A stretch of DNA of 64,000 bases from Coffea arabica (Eukaryota > Streptophyta > Magnoliopsida > Gentianales > Rubiaceae): contig NC_092312.1 of the NCBI RefSeq assembly GCF_036785885.1, positions 11,860,001 through 11,924,000 on the forward strand, given 5' to 3'. Under the pieces are notes generated by a model. It was not told the DNA's origin and did not search any database. It was given only the letters and a program-made list of their open reading frames with translations. Every line of letters begins with the position of its first letter. Position 1 is the first letter of the stretch. The position numbers and the translations under genes were made by a program. Below are positions 34,801-46,133 of this stretch, one piece after another.

Positions 34801-37800
34801 TTAGCCCTTTACTTATTCAGGTGGAAATTAGAAGTTGCTATTATCCAAGAATACATTATTGCCTTGTTAAAGTTGTACTGGTATAATTTGGAAATACTAC
34901 ATGAGCAAGCATGAAGTTCCAGGATCTCACTTTGGTCTAAACCTCTTATGCTATTAGATTAGCACTTAAAAGTGGTTTCATTAAAGAAATGTAAGCATTG
35001 CCTATTGTCTTTCTGAAGGTTTACAGTCACAGGCTACAATGGTTTAGTGTCGTCATTTGAGTATATGAGATAATATATGTGGTTAATCATTTGGGATCTC
35101 TTCTAGGTTTGTTCTGATTAGGACGTATGGTTTTATGGTCTTTGATTTTAATTTAGCAATGAGTTTTAGTTAAGCATGTGCAAAATGGTATCGGCCCTTG
35201 AAATGATGGTTCTTTTTGTTGCAAAACTTGGTGCAAGGGAGCTATAAAAGAGATGCAAGGGAGCTATAATAGCATAATTTCTATTTTTGGTCAACTTGCT
35301 AACCCCTGCAGTCATGGGAATCGTGTGTATAAACTGAGATATGTGTTTTTAAATGGTTCTTGCTTTATCCCAATCATGATTTATAATTACAGTTTTAAGA
35401 CCAATCAAGACTATCTTATTCTTCACTTGCTTCCCTGTGCAACTTATTTGGAGTGTTTCTTTATCAATCGATCTTTTTTAATGACCTTGATGTTGGAAAC
35501 TGTACTTCTATTTGGATGATGACAAAGATATGAATAAAATATGGGCTGTTAAGGATGTTTTGGAAAAAATCAAGTCAAAAGGACATATTTGTTATGTGCT
35601 ACGAGAATAGTAATGGTCGGAACAGTTGTTATTTCAAAAGGGCGAAAGGAATAATAAAAGGGTTAAGGTGCTTTTCTCATTGACAGGGAAGTGGCAGCAA
35701 CTGCAAGAGTAAGATTCTAGGGCATGTCTTATTTTTTCTTCCCTTTTCTTTTTTCCTACTTCTTCAACTGCCTTGCTTATCATCTCTTATCAACATAAAA
35801 GGATAGACACTGTCAATAAAAGGCATTAGCCATAAGGCAGTTGCATGCTGTTGCTTGTGGTTACGAAGGTCTGAAGCAAAAATAATGGATTTTGTCCTCA
35901 ATCCTTGTTTCTATAACCTTTGTGCAATTAAAAGCCACTTTTAAAATCTTGGTACCATGAGACTCCTGGAGTCGTAGAGATTGTTCACTATATAAAGCAG
36001 AGTGACTTGTTTCTCTTGAGGCTAATATAGAGGACTGTCTAAGATAGGCTAACTATGGAAATTTGTGGAGTGATGTTTTGGTCGTCTTTCCCTTTTAGTT
36101 TTGGAATAGTGGATGTTGTTTGTCATTTATATTGGAGGTTTCTGAAAGAGATATTTGTGAGGTCTGAAATATGCATGGGAGATGGTGGAGAGCTGGTGGC
36201 ATTAAAAGGACCTAAAACGGAGTTAGTCATAGCCCATGTTGAGCATAGGTTTAATCTTTTTTGGGTTTATTACTTTTGGATTTTGTCATGTTTGGCTGTT
36301 GCTTGAAGTTAGTTAAGATTGATGTTAAGAAATTATTGGATTGACTTGCAAAAATTCTCATGATATAAAAATGGAATTTGTCTTTACTGATGGAGGATTA
36401 TGTAAAAGAGGAAAAATTTTTTCACTCTCCTTTTCTTTGCCTCTTGTCTCTAGAATTTCCATTTGTGATCAGTTTTCTTAATATGTCTTGAGGCTCATAC
36501 TTCCTCAACACAATCTCTTTTCAGATTGAGGAATTCAATCAGAATGCGGAAGAGTTTGAAAAGGAGAATCATTCATCCACATCACCAGATATATACCTGC
36601 AGGAGTCTGGCAAAAAGGAAGTGCTTTGCCAACACAAAGGAAAAGAACCTCATTTTGCTCATGGGCTTTGCAGAAGCTGCTATAAAGATGTGAGTTCTAT
36701 GCCTTTTTCCTTCCCTTCCCGTAACTTTTATTTTGGATGTGATTTATGCTCCTCTCATATGTTCCAGTTCATTGAACTCTCTGGTGGACTTGATGAAGGA
36801 TGTGAACCTCCAGCGTTCCAGGTTGCTGAAAGGGATAGATTAGCCCGAGCATCTGCTGAGAAGGTTGGGAATCAAAAATTCTTGTGACCATTGGTGGTGA
36901 TATGATAAGTGCTATAATAAAATGTGACTATGTAGTAAACGATTAGAGACACCATCTGAATGATGTGCAGTGTCTGAAATGAATCTATTTATACATGAAA
37001 CATGCACTCAAAACTATATGATAAATTTAATAGCTTAAGTAACAACTTTGAGCTATCTTGTTAAGTGTGTCCCTGATAATGAATAAATTTTCTCCCTTGG
37101 CACGTTAAAGGCCATGAAATCACTTAAAGAGTAAATATCAACTGTGGAAGTTTTTTGGAACTTCTCATTTCTTGACTAATTTTTCAGTTGAGGTTGTCAT
37201 CAATTAATAAATGCATAAGTAAACAATGACTTGCCTCTGTATAATCTTAGAGCTTTTAGATAAGGTTGTCATTTGTATTGTACAAGCTCAAATTTTAGTA
37301 TGAGATTGTAATTTAACATTGTAGAAAACAAGCAAAGGCCTCTGACAGGGCAATTTAACCTGCACATGAGAAGATAAGATTTCAAATTATACTGTTGATT
37401 TATTTTTTAAGGATTATTTAGCTAATTGGAGGGTTTGCAGCTTCAGTTAATGCCAAAATTGAGCTGATGAAACTTTGTTGTTGACATAACCAAGCACTCG
37501 AGAATATTTCTATGGAAGAAAAAGTTTAATATGCATATATCCTTTCCATATGCATGAGTACTTAATTTGAATTTTTTTTTTTTTTTTAATTTTGGTACTC
37601 TGACCTTATAGAAGTTATTTTTGTAGGAAGGAAGCACTGATCAGGCAAATCAAGATAGTTGTAACCATGAGAAAGAAGCGGTGCCAGTGTCAGCAAGTGC
37701 TTGTAAGTGTCTGATGGTATTGGTTTGAAATTCTCTCCCACCTGGCAGGCCTATGTTGTTCTTACCTCTGACTTTTGTCCTTATTCCGGCAGCTGCCCCT

Positions 37801-40800
37801 CAGAATCTGGACAAAAGTTGTGATGACACATTTCGCAAAGATGACGATATTCCATCTGTCACAGTTGAGACAGATAACCTTTCTGATATTGATGATGTAG
37901 AGGTGAGTAAATCAGTCAGAAAGGTGTGCGCATAACCCATTGTCTATGCCTATGGTTTTCCTTAAGGGAATAGTTTGTTCTAGTTCAAGCATGATACAGT
38001 ATTGGCCTGACCTTGGCACCATTGCATAGTTCAAATATACCTCATTCATTTCGTGTGCACTCCTTTTGTTTCATTATTATTTCTTTAATGATGCTCTCTG
38101 TTGTTCTTCCATGGGCATATTTTTGTGTAAATTTAGGTATGACTCAGATGGCTGAATTCGCTCATTTATTGAGGGGGACAAATTACGGATAATGTAATAA
38201 TCAAAGTTTTTGTTTCACACACTCATGATTTTGTATTGCAGGTCAATTCCTACCTTAATAGTAAGGAAGAAAGCCACTATAAGAAGATTATCTGGGAACA
38301 AATGAATAAGGAATACGTTAAGGTGAATAAGATTTTCTGACATTGGTAACTTTCATCCATGATTTGCTGAAGCAGTTCGAGAACAAGCTGTGAAATTATT
38401 GATGAGAAAAGAGTGTTAACTGCTAAATGTTTTCAGGAACAAGCAGCTAAGGAAGTGGCTGCTGCTTTACGAGATTGTGGTGAAGTTACAGATGATGTCC
38501 TTGCAGCACGGAAACTTGCAGCTGCAGCTGCTGCTGCTGTGGCAAAATCAAGAGATGTAAGTTGCTATGTACGTAGTTGGTATTTTCGAAACATTATCCT
38601 GGACATATTTATCCCAATCAATTGGAACTTCTCTGGTGATAGAATGTCTGTGAAGCTTCTGTCTTGATTTTTTTTCTCTCTCTAACTGCACCACCCCTCC
38701 CCCCTGGGGGCAACCAAGAGAGGGAGAATATAGTTCCAGGTTTTGACAGCAATGGATTACAAGCTATGAAGTGGTGGAAAATGTGCTATAGATCCTATCA
38801 AAGTAGAGTTTGTTTAAGAAGCATACATATCATACATGGAGATATCCATTTTCAAGTGGACTTGAGTTTATGTTACCTTTCATCAACAAATGTGTTCTTC
38901 TTTCGGAGAAGAAACAAACTCGATCTTGTTTTGGTACTAGGATATCCTTGACTCTGACATATGTTGCACTGTAACTGGCTATTTGTCAAATTCTCAATTA
39001 CCTTAAAATGCTTAGCAAATATTTTCAAATGAATGACAATTGAAAAGTGATTAATTAAGGTATTTGCAATATAATATTTGTGGTGGTTCTTGATTAGTGA
39101 ACTTACTACTGCTGCACCTTATGGACTCCCAGCAACGAAAACTGAAGAGAGCTGAATCTAAAAATGCTGGCCCAGCTCCAACTGCTGCTGAAGCAACCCG
39201 TCAGATGCTGATGAAAAAGGTATGCCACACGAGACCTTATGGGATTAGTTTATGAAAGATTATATAGCAGCAGACTCTTCTTGTTCTTTTCTTATCCAAA
39301 AACTGTGAAATAGGATTAAGTTCTACTCATATTTTTTCTTTATCACACTTCTTCAAGTTTTTCGGTTTTCTATGTTTTGCAGGGGTTAAGTTCGAAAATT
39401 AATTATGACGTTCTGGAGAAACTATTTGATGAGAGTGTATGTCAATCTATATGACTTAATTCCTTTTACTAGCTTTCTTCTGGAATATATCCCGTTGATT
39501 GATAGTCCTTATCATTTCAGTTAATTTTAGCCATCAAGACTAGCCTTTCACTTCCACTATATTTGGACAAGATGCAAGTTACATTGTGGCAGGAAATGAT
39601 ACTTCATTCAACAAAATTGATTTCACATGCCAGAACTATATGTGGTGGCCATCTGTTTTTGATTAACATGAAAGCGATAATGCTTAACGAAGTTTTTGAT
39701 CCATAACAACTAGTCTAAGATAAAAGAAACGGTTATTTTCCAGAACATTTAAAAGGCTTTAACTTACCTATAAGCATAATATTTGTGTATAATGTATAAT
39801 GAGAGCACAAAGTTACCTGAATCAGAAAATAATCATTTGTGGGGAAGAAAGAAGTCTGATATTCTATTTTCTCCTCTTTTAGAAATTCAAAGTTGGTTTT
39901 CTTCACCAAACATTGTTGCTTAGGAGCAAAATGTCAAGTTTCTGATAGGATCATCTTAAAGTTTAGTGCAGAACATGGGGAAAGAATGGAGATAAGGCTG
40001 TTTGGATTGAAGTTGGACTGCTTAGCAGATGTAGGATAACTTATATGTAATGTGGTTTTTGACATCTAATCGGTGCTCCTTTGTTTGAAATAATGAAAGA
40101 TCCATTGTGTTAAGCTCTGTACTTTTTTTTCACTTGATTAAGCTTTTTCTGTTAGAAAAGGTTTGGGCTCTGTAGAGTGGATAGTCCATTTTCGCTTCCC
40201 AGATTTTGAAGACTAGTTATAAATCTTGCTTTCATGCTTTCTCCGTTCCTGAATGTGTGTTCTTTAATGCGCTTTAATTACATCCTCTAGCAACTGTGGT
40301 ATTTTTAGTCCATGAAAGATTGCGCTACTCCAACAATAATTATAATTCAAAAACATAATAACATTTCTTGAGTTCAATCTTGTGGATCAGTATTGAGTCA
40401 AGTTTGAGCTTTAGGAAACGGGTTCACTTTGAATTCGACCTATGCCGAGTCTAGTTGAGCTACGTCGAACAATCTCAAAACGAACCAACTGCAGTCGCAG
40501 GGCTGGATAATCTTTTTTCTGATTAGGTATTAGATTCAGTTCTTCTCCTGTTCTATTTGGTTTGGAAGGTTTGATATATCAGCTTTGGTAAGGAGAATGT
40601 AGTTTACTTCATTACTGATTTCGTTCAAAATGTGTTTCTTTTGCCAGCCTTCGGTCCAATTATGGCTAGTGTTTCTTTGCTTGATCTTATATTTTTAAGT
40701 TTGTATTTAGTTCTCCTAGTGACTTGTACAAGAGTTTATGTCTGTGCAGTCGCCTCCAAGCACCAAAAAGCCTCGTATGGAACCTCCCCGCAATGACCAC

Positions 40801-40848
40801 AATGCCTCTGGAAAATATGCAAACAAGAAGGATAATGAAGCAGAATGA
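28865..40848 (+). CDS. BRF1: BRF1-like TFIIIB subunit (RNA polymerase III)
   Basis: Nineteen coding exons, all GT-AG: 28865-28929, 29048-29129, 29356-29431, 29701-29783, 29864-29940, 32246-32302, 32468-32580, 33497-33579, 33684-33770, 34469-34549, 36525-36689, 36768-36863, 37627-37702, 37793-37902, 38242-38322, 38437-38556, 39133-39219, 39383-39436, 40750-40848. They give 563 aa. N-terminal zinc ribbon C4-x2-C7...C24-x2-C27. Two cyclin-like repeats follow (about 75-175 and 190-285), the second with TGRKPSGICGAALYISA. The Brf1 TBP-binding domain is at about 405-470 (VNSYLNSKEE...IIWEQMNKEY). In nuclear TFIIIB, Brf1 joins TBP and Bdp1 to recruit Pol III to tRNA and 5S genes. Exon 8 was extended to 33497 because only that acceptor keeps frame into VWKTALQIV. 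The reading ends before the usual acidic tail, which lies out of frame just downstream. A 5' UTR intron may end at 28832. Confidence 0.9.
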
Positions 40849-40988
40849 ACAATGTTAATAAGCAGGAGCTGAACGAGGATTATATGGAAGATGATATTAC
40901 CATAGAAGTAGATGAAGAGCAGGATCAAAATGAGGAAGACATGTTCTATTGTGATGAAGATGATAATGATAATTTTGATGAAGATTGA
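40845..40988 (+). pseudogene. Out-of-frame BRF1 acidic tail
   Basis: Directly after NEAE and its TGA (40846-40848), the +1 frame reads MNNVNKQELNEDYMEDD and continues as a 47-codon strongly acidic stretch ending FDED-stop at 40988. Plant BRF1 proteins usually end in such a D/E/Y/N-rich tail, so this was or is the natural C terminus. A single-base change near 40844 separates the two frames. It could be a real truncating indel, an assembly error, or an unrecognised splice form. Confidence 0.7.
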
Positions 40989-42391
40989 TTTTTTTTTTAT
41001 AGCATCTTCATAGTTTTAAAGGAAAGAGCATGATTCTTGTAAAATTTTCAATGCATTCTTAAATATCCTCTCTTTCAAAATGAGTTCTTTTTAGTAATTA
41101 TTATTGCACAGACTCAACACCTGTCAATAATCAAATCTTAGTGTCACTTTTCTTTTAGAATTATTAGAGTTGAAAGAAAGAAAGAGGAAAACCTAGGCGT
41201 TTCCATAGAAAAATTTTTAAAGAAAGACAAAAAAAAAAGTTTTTTGTTTTTCAAAGAAAAACCAAGGTTAAGCAACATGGTTAAAAAAGCTAAAGTCAAT
41301 TGTTGAAAATTACTTTATAAATGTGTCTGTTATCCGAAGATATATTTAGGAAAATTTGAGAGAGTGGATTATGGAGAGGAGACTACTCCTTTAGAATTAG
41401 AATGCTATCCAAATGCCGTGCCAATGGGTGCAAGAAGGATGCTACTTTCAAGTTTCAAGCTAAAGTTAAGGACTTATAACCCATTAAGCACTCTTCAAAC
41501 ACGCCAACAAGCCATTAAACACGCCAACGCCAATGACAACACAATTGACTTATAACCTGTTAAACACGCCAATGACAATATAAATAATATTGATCAAGCC
41601 TTTTCTCCTTCTTCTTTTTTTCCGGAAAATTGTATTGGTGAAGAAATTTCTATATTTTTGGGGTTCGGAGATGTTGATTCATGTCTTAATTCACCTTTTT
41701 AACTCAAATGTTGGCCACAAAATGTGAAGTCACACTATGATATGGGATTTTATAAGTAGTCATATTGAAAATTTTAGCTTGTAAAATTCGAGGTCAATTC
41801 ACTATATTAAGACAACTTATAATTGTTTGATACTGTCCCATTTGCAACGATCTGTACTAATTTTCCAAGATATCATCTTCGCAAACTAATACAGACCCGG
41901 AGATCACGAAATTAGGAAAGACCAATAGCTGCTTTTGTCTTAAAATTTCTTTAAATTGAAGCAAAAATGTTCTTCCAGGAAAGAAAAACTGGAGGAGTTC
42001 GTGAGCCTCCAATAGAAGGAAGAAAAGTTAGATACTATCAAATGATTTTTGTATCTGCATCTTTAGTTGATAAAATGAGTATGATGTTTGGAGAAAAAAA
42101 AAATCATTAGTGATTCTCTGGTGGCGACACAAGCTTCGTCTCCATAGGCATTTTGATCCGACTGTTGAAGTTATATGAACCAGACATCCAACCGTATGTG
42201 TCATATAGAAAAGAAATGTCAAAATCAGATTTCAATTTCTTGTCCTACATTATTCTTAATAATTTCTTCCAAAAATTCTATATCGCTTGAAACGTTATTG
42301 TTTCATCATTAATGAGTCTTTTACTACAGACAAAATATTTGTCTTGACCAATAAATTTTCCTAAATCCACTGGCATTATCATGTTGTTAAT
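40989..42391. other. Intergenic DNA after BRF1
   Basis: Likely begins with the BRF1 3' UTR. Near 41475-41575 the words cattaaacacgccaa and cttataacc recur as short irregular tandem repeats. The frame 41364-41555 over them has no recognisable family and is not called. The gypsy insertion site TTAAT is at 42387-42391. Confidence 0.5.
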
Positions 42392-42992
42392 TGAGGAGGT
42401 GATTTTCGGTTGGTACCTAGACCGACCTGGATCAGTCCTCTCTGAGATGAAGTGAGATGAACTCTTGTGTCCGAAGTGAACCTCGGTGTCCGAAGTGAGT
42501 GGCGGGGCTTCACCCCTGGGATCACTCCAACGATCAAGTTAGTATGAGAACGAGAATAATAAGAGTATAAGCAAATGAATAGTGTGCTTACTTGTTGGGA
42601 GTGTGTCTGGGGTATTTATAGAGGGAGAGTAGAGGACAGAGCGGAGGGCTTATGCTTGTGGGACCCACCCTCTGGTCATTACGGCTCTGTCCCGTGTCAG
42701 GAGGTCTGACTCTGACACTGTAGTTGCCTGGGCATGATGACGGGGAGTATTGTGCAGGTGCCATTAAGTGCCTCCAGTGCTTTTCAGATAAAGCACTGGT
42801 CCTGGGTGATGTCAGATGGTTTGACGTCATCAGCGTGCAGCTGAGGTGGGGGTGCCGAGGTCGGCTACACAGTAGGCTAGGGAAACGGCTGAGGCCGAGC
42901 TCAGGGATGATGCCCGGGACACGGATGAGCTCTGATGAGGGACGTGGTGAGTTCACCTCGGCCACTCAGGATGGCCGAGGTGAGCATCCTCA
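42392..42992 (-). repeat. 3' LTR of the Tat element
   Basis: 601 bp with TGAGGA...TCCTCA ends. Differs from the other LTR at six sites (for example GGGGCTTC versus GGGGTTTC, CTCAGGATGG versus CTCGGGATGG), all transitions. Confidence 0.95.
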
Positions 42993-43009
42993 ATAAGCCC
43001 CCCAAGCCT
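42993..43009 (-). other. Probable polypurine tract
   Basis: On the minus strand the bases just before the 3' LTR read AGGCTTGGGGGGCTTAT. This G-run next to the LTR is where plus-strand priming would occur. It is short and interrupted, so the call is moderate. Confidence 0.5.
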
Positions 43010-43311
43010 CGGATGCTCCGAGCAAGGGAGGTGCCGAGGCTTCCTTGTGCTGAAGTCATGAAGAGTCGAGGTCCCGAAACCGCTCCGGAAGATGCGGGGA
43101 CGCGACACGTGGGCGAGTCAGTTGATAGGACGTGGTCACTGGTAACCGTCGCGTCGTGAAGTAGTGGGACGTTTCGTGCAGTGGGTGTCAGCCGAAAGGA
43201 CGGGGCATTAATGAAGAGAGAGAAACAGAAGGGCAGGTACTCAGTATCTTGAATTCGAAGAGTTGCCGCCTTTCCGTATTCTGGCTGCCTCTTCGGGTTC
43301 TGGCCCCCTCC

Positions 43312-43319
43312 TATAAATA
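43312..43319 (+). promoter_or_regulatory. TATA box for the antisense ORF
   Basis: TATAAATA on the plus strand in CCTCCTATAAATAGGGGG. It sits 185 bp before the ATG at 43497. Another ATG at 43338 lies only 19 bp past the TATA, so it should precede the transcription start, which favours 43497. This implies an internal promoter opposite to the LTR promoter. Confidence 0.6.
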
Positions 43320-43496
43320 GGGGGTCCTTTTCACCGCATGGCCCATCATTTTCTTCCTCTGCCTGGGACTTGCCAAATTTACGTCTGTTGCCGAGATCAA
43401 TCCTGCCAGCCGAAGTCACAGCCGAAGTCATCCACTTCGTCCAGTTCCGTAGACAATAGTAAGTATCCCTTTTCTTTCTTATCTCGCCTTTCACTC

Positions 43497-45629
43497 ATGG
43501 CCAAAACGGCTAAAACCCACAAGGAGACCGTGACACCGGGCTACCAGATCGAGGTGAGGCCGAATCCGGAGGAAGAAGCGACGACATCCAGCTCGGAGGG
43601 GTCAACACCGAGTTCAGAGGGGTCGACCGAGGTGAGGGTCGGAGAGACAACCTCAGAGTTGGAGTCGTCCGAGATGAGGGTCGGAGAGACAACCTCAGAG
43701 TTGGAGTCGTCCGAGATGAGCGAAGAGGGTTCCATGGTGGACTATAACGAGGAGCTCGGCGTCGAGATTCCGCACGATGAGAACGTATTGGAGCCCGTTG
43801 CTCCTAGGGATGTGGTCAACATTGACTTTGGCAAGATGCCGAAGTTTAGGAGTCGCGTAGGACGAGATAGGGCCCAGAAGGTAGTGAACAAGTACCCATT
43901 CCGGCCGGGGTACGAAATTCTGCCGCCCGAGGTGGATGACACAGCCGCGAAGCCCCCCTACGGCATGGTAGCCGTCTACGTTCAACAGCTGGAGGCCGAG
44001 CTGAGGATGCCGACGTCGAGGTTCCTCAGGGATTTGCTTCGTCACTTCGGTGTGAGGATCACCCAACTCACCCCGAACGCGATCCGCATCATCGTGGGGT
44101 TCGAGATGCTTTGCCGACATCAGGAGGTGACTCCCTCCGTCGACCTCTTCCGCCGATGCTATACTCTCAAGGCGCACTGGACGGATAAAGGATGGTTTTA
44201 TGTTGGCAATCGAAACAATGCCATCCCGAAGTTGGTGATCGGTGCTCCCAGCTCGATCAAGAACTGCAAGCGCGACTACTTCTTCGTGTCCGGAGTGGAC
44301 TTCCCGAGGGATTTTTGGTGGAGGCCAATTAAGGCGAAGGCCGACCCCTCGGCGGGGGATGCCGAAGAGGAATCCTTCCAGAAGTTGATGAAGTCGGGAC
44401 TTCGGCTGTTCAGCCATGATTACCCCGAAGCCGTGCTCGTGGATGGGGGGATAAGTCGAGCCGTGATCAATACTACCAAGCCTCCCTTCTTTTCCACTGA
44501 ACTTGAGATACCTTGTAATTTTTCTTTCGTAACTTTGCTTTCACTTCGGTTAAGGCATATGATAATATTTATTTCTTGTTCAGTGACTAAACTGTCCGAC
44601 CTCGTCGTCTCTGGCGCGTCCGAAGTGGCAAAGAGGCAGAAGAGGAAGAGCACTGACGAGACCTCAGCACCTCCGCCAAAGAAGAAGAAGTCACAAGGAC
44701 CAACCGCTAAGACTTCGGCGCCTAAAGGCACTCCCACCAAGGTTGGCCAGAGCAGCTTGGCCACTGCGGCTACTGGGTCCACCTCATCTGTACCAGAGGG
44801 AGTTCCCCTTGGAGTTGTTACAACAGTCACACCTCCTTCTGGCCGAGGCAAGCAGCTGAAGCCTCCAGTTAATCCGGTGTCGGGGACCTCGCTATGGAAT
44901 CGTTTCCATAGCCCCCCAGTGTTTCCCGGAGACGAGAAGACGCACTCCGGCAATCATTGGTGTCCGAACTGGAAGATTTCGGTCAACGACAGGTGCCAAC
45001 ATCCTCGGGTCGCTCAAGAGCTAGTAATGCACTCCACTCTGCCAAGGGATTTGGAGTTCATGAAAAAACTAAGCCCGGCCGAGATGGTTCAAAGTCTGAT
45101 GGTGACCACGGCTTCCAACTCAGCTTTTGCGGCCGAGATGGCTCACAGATACTGTGCTCTGGTCGAGGAGCAGGACACCGGCAAGCTGCAGACTCAGATC
45201 TCCAAGTTGGAGAAACAACTGGCGGTGTCCGAATCCGAGAAGTCGGAGCTTCAGAGGCGACTTCAAGAGGCTGAAGCTAAGGGTGAGGAGGACGAGGCTA
45301 CGATGAATAGTTTCAGATCAGCCCTCGAGGAGGAGCAGAAGAGGGGGGACGAAGTGAAGAAGTCCCACGCACAAGCTCTCGAGGGTGCTGGAGCCTCGGC
45401 AGTGGATGCGTTTCGAAGGTCCGATGCCTTCATCAAGGACCTCGGCCAACTGCTTACGCCTAACTTCATGTTTGGCTTCACATCGGCCATTAATGAGGCT
45501 GCGGCTCACCTCTCCTCCGAAACCTTGGAGTCTTTGAAAAACCATGACAGCTACAATGAGGACTCCAAGGAGTTATGTGATCGGATGGCCGAAGGCATTC
45601 AGGCAGGAAGGAATTTGGCCGAAGTCTAG
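43497..45629 (+). CDS. Antisense ORF of Tat element (gypsy-type transposon domain)
   Basis: A long frame opposite to gag-pol, between pol and the 3' LTR. Residues about 110-330 resemble the plant 'putative gypsy type transposon' domain (Pfam Transposase_28), with YGMVAVYVQQLEA, RFLRDLLRHFGV, VGFEMLCR and FRRCYTLKA. A basic PPPKKKKS stretch could be a nuclear signal; the C-terminal part is a coiled coil (QISKLEKQLAVSESEKSEL and onward). An AT-rich 69-nt segment at 44515-44583 has intron borders (CCTT|GTAATT, TTGTTCAG|TG). Removing it keeps the frame, giving 641-687 aa depending on splicing and final stop usage. The TAG at 45627 probably replaces CAG, because the frame continues as an acidic segment to 45767. 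A 42-bp tandem repeat near 43634-43717 duplicates 14 residues. Known antisense ORFs of Tat elements have no established function. Confidence 0.8.
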   Translation: MAKTAKTHKETVTPGYQIEVRPNPEEEATTSSSEGSTPSSEGSTEVRVGETTSELESSEMRVGETTSELESSEMSEEGSMVDYNEELGVEIPHDENVLEPVAPRDVVNIDFGKMPKFRSRVGRDRAQKVVNKYPFRPGYEILPPEVDDTAAKPPYGMVAVYVQQLEAELRMPTSRFLRDLLRHFGVRITQLTPNAIRIIVGFEMLCRHQEVTPSVDLFRRCYTLKAHWTDKGWFYVGNRNNAIPKLVIGAPSSIKNCKRDYFFVSGVDFPRDFWWRPIKAKADPSAGDAEEESFQKLMKSGLRLFSHDYPEAVLVDGGISRAVINTTKPPFFSTELEIPCNFSFVTLLSLRLRHMIIFISCSVTKLSDLVVSGASEVAKRQKRKSTDETSAPPPKKKKSQGPTAKTSAPKGTPTKVGQSSLATAATGSTSSVPEGVPLGVVTTVTPPSGRGKQLKPPVNPVSGTSLWNRFHSPPVFPGDEKTHSGNHWCPNWKISVNDRCQHPRVAQELVMHSTLPRDLEFMKKLSPAEMVQSLMVTTASNSAFAAEMAHRYCALVEEQDTGKLQTQISKLEKQLAVSESEKSELQRRLQEAEAKGEEDEATMNSFRSALEEEQKRGDEVKKSHAQALEGAGASAVDAFRRSDAFIKDLGQLLTPNFMFGFTSAINEAAAHLSSETLESLKNHDSYNEDSKELCDRMAEGIQAGRNLAEV
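44515..44583 (+). other. Probable 69-nt intron in the antisense ORF
   Basis: Bases 44515-44583 start GTAATTTTTC and end TTCTTGTTCAG, are T-rich amid GC-rich coding DNA, and translate to a hydrophobic stretch unlike its neighbours. The length is a multiple of three with no stop, so both forms stay in frame. Spliced codons join as CCT TTG (P-L). Confidence 0.7.
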
Positions 45630-46133
45630 GTCGAGTTCAACAAGTGGCTGTCCGAACTCGACGATGTGTTCGAGGAGGTGGAAGTAGAAGAAGTTGGAGG
45701 AGAGGACGCTGAGGGAGACGAAGCCGCCGGGGACGAAGTCGGAGGGGACATCGGCAAAGAGCATTGAGATGAACACCCCGGCGGAAAAGAGGCCGAAGAG
45801 GAGGCTGTCCAGGAGGGAGCCAAGACCGGGAATGGAGTCGAGACGGGGGTCTAGGCTCATAGGCTTCGCGGGGGTGGTCGAGGTGGAGAGTGCTTAGCAG
45901 CATTCGGACCTCGGCCTTGTATTTTTTGTAACGCTCTTTTCTGTTGAATGAAATCTATTCCTTCTGTTCTCAGCATTTCAATTTCTTGTTTTGACTTCTT
46001 CCCTTGCTTGTCCCCCTTATTTTTTAACTGCGTAATAACGATGTTGAAAAATAACATAATAGCCGAAGTCATAGCTTGACAAGATAACTGGATAAAGTCA
46101 ACTTTGATGAAATAATTGAATGAAGTCATAACT

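Noticed and set aside
40370-40510. Possible decayed CTCGAG-type hAT in the last BRF1 intron
   Set aside because: Some similar words (gttgagctacgtcgaac) occur, but no inverted termini or target duplication could be found.
41364-41555. 63-codon frame after BRF1
   Set aside because: It overlaps short irregular tandem repeats and shows no family motif, no splice signals and no conserved start context.
43695-44417. Minus-strand frame of 240 codons and similar ones at 42901-43494 and 44420-44953
   Set aside because: They are in the gypsy element's coding orientation but fall under the antisense ORF or LTR and carry no gag/pol motif.
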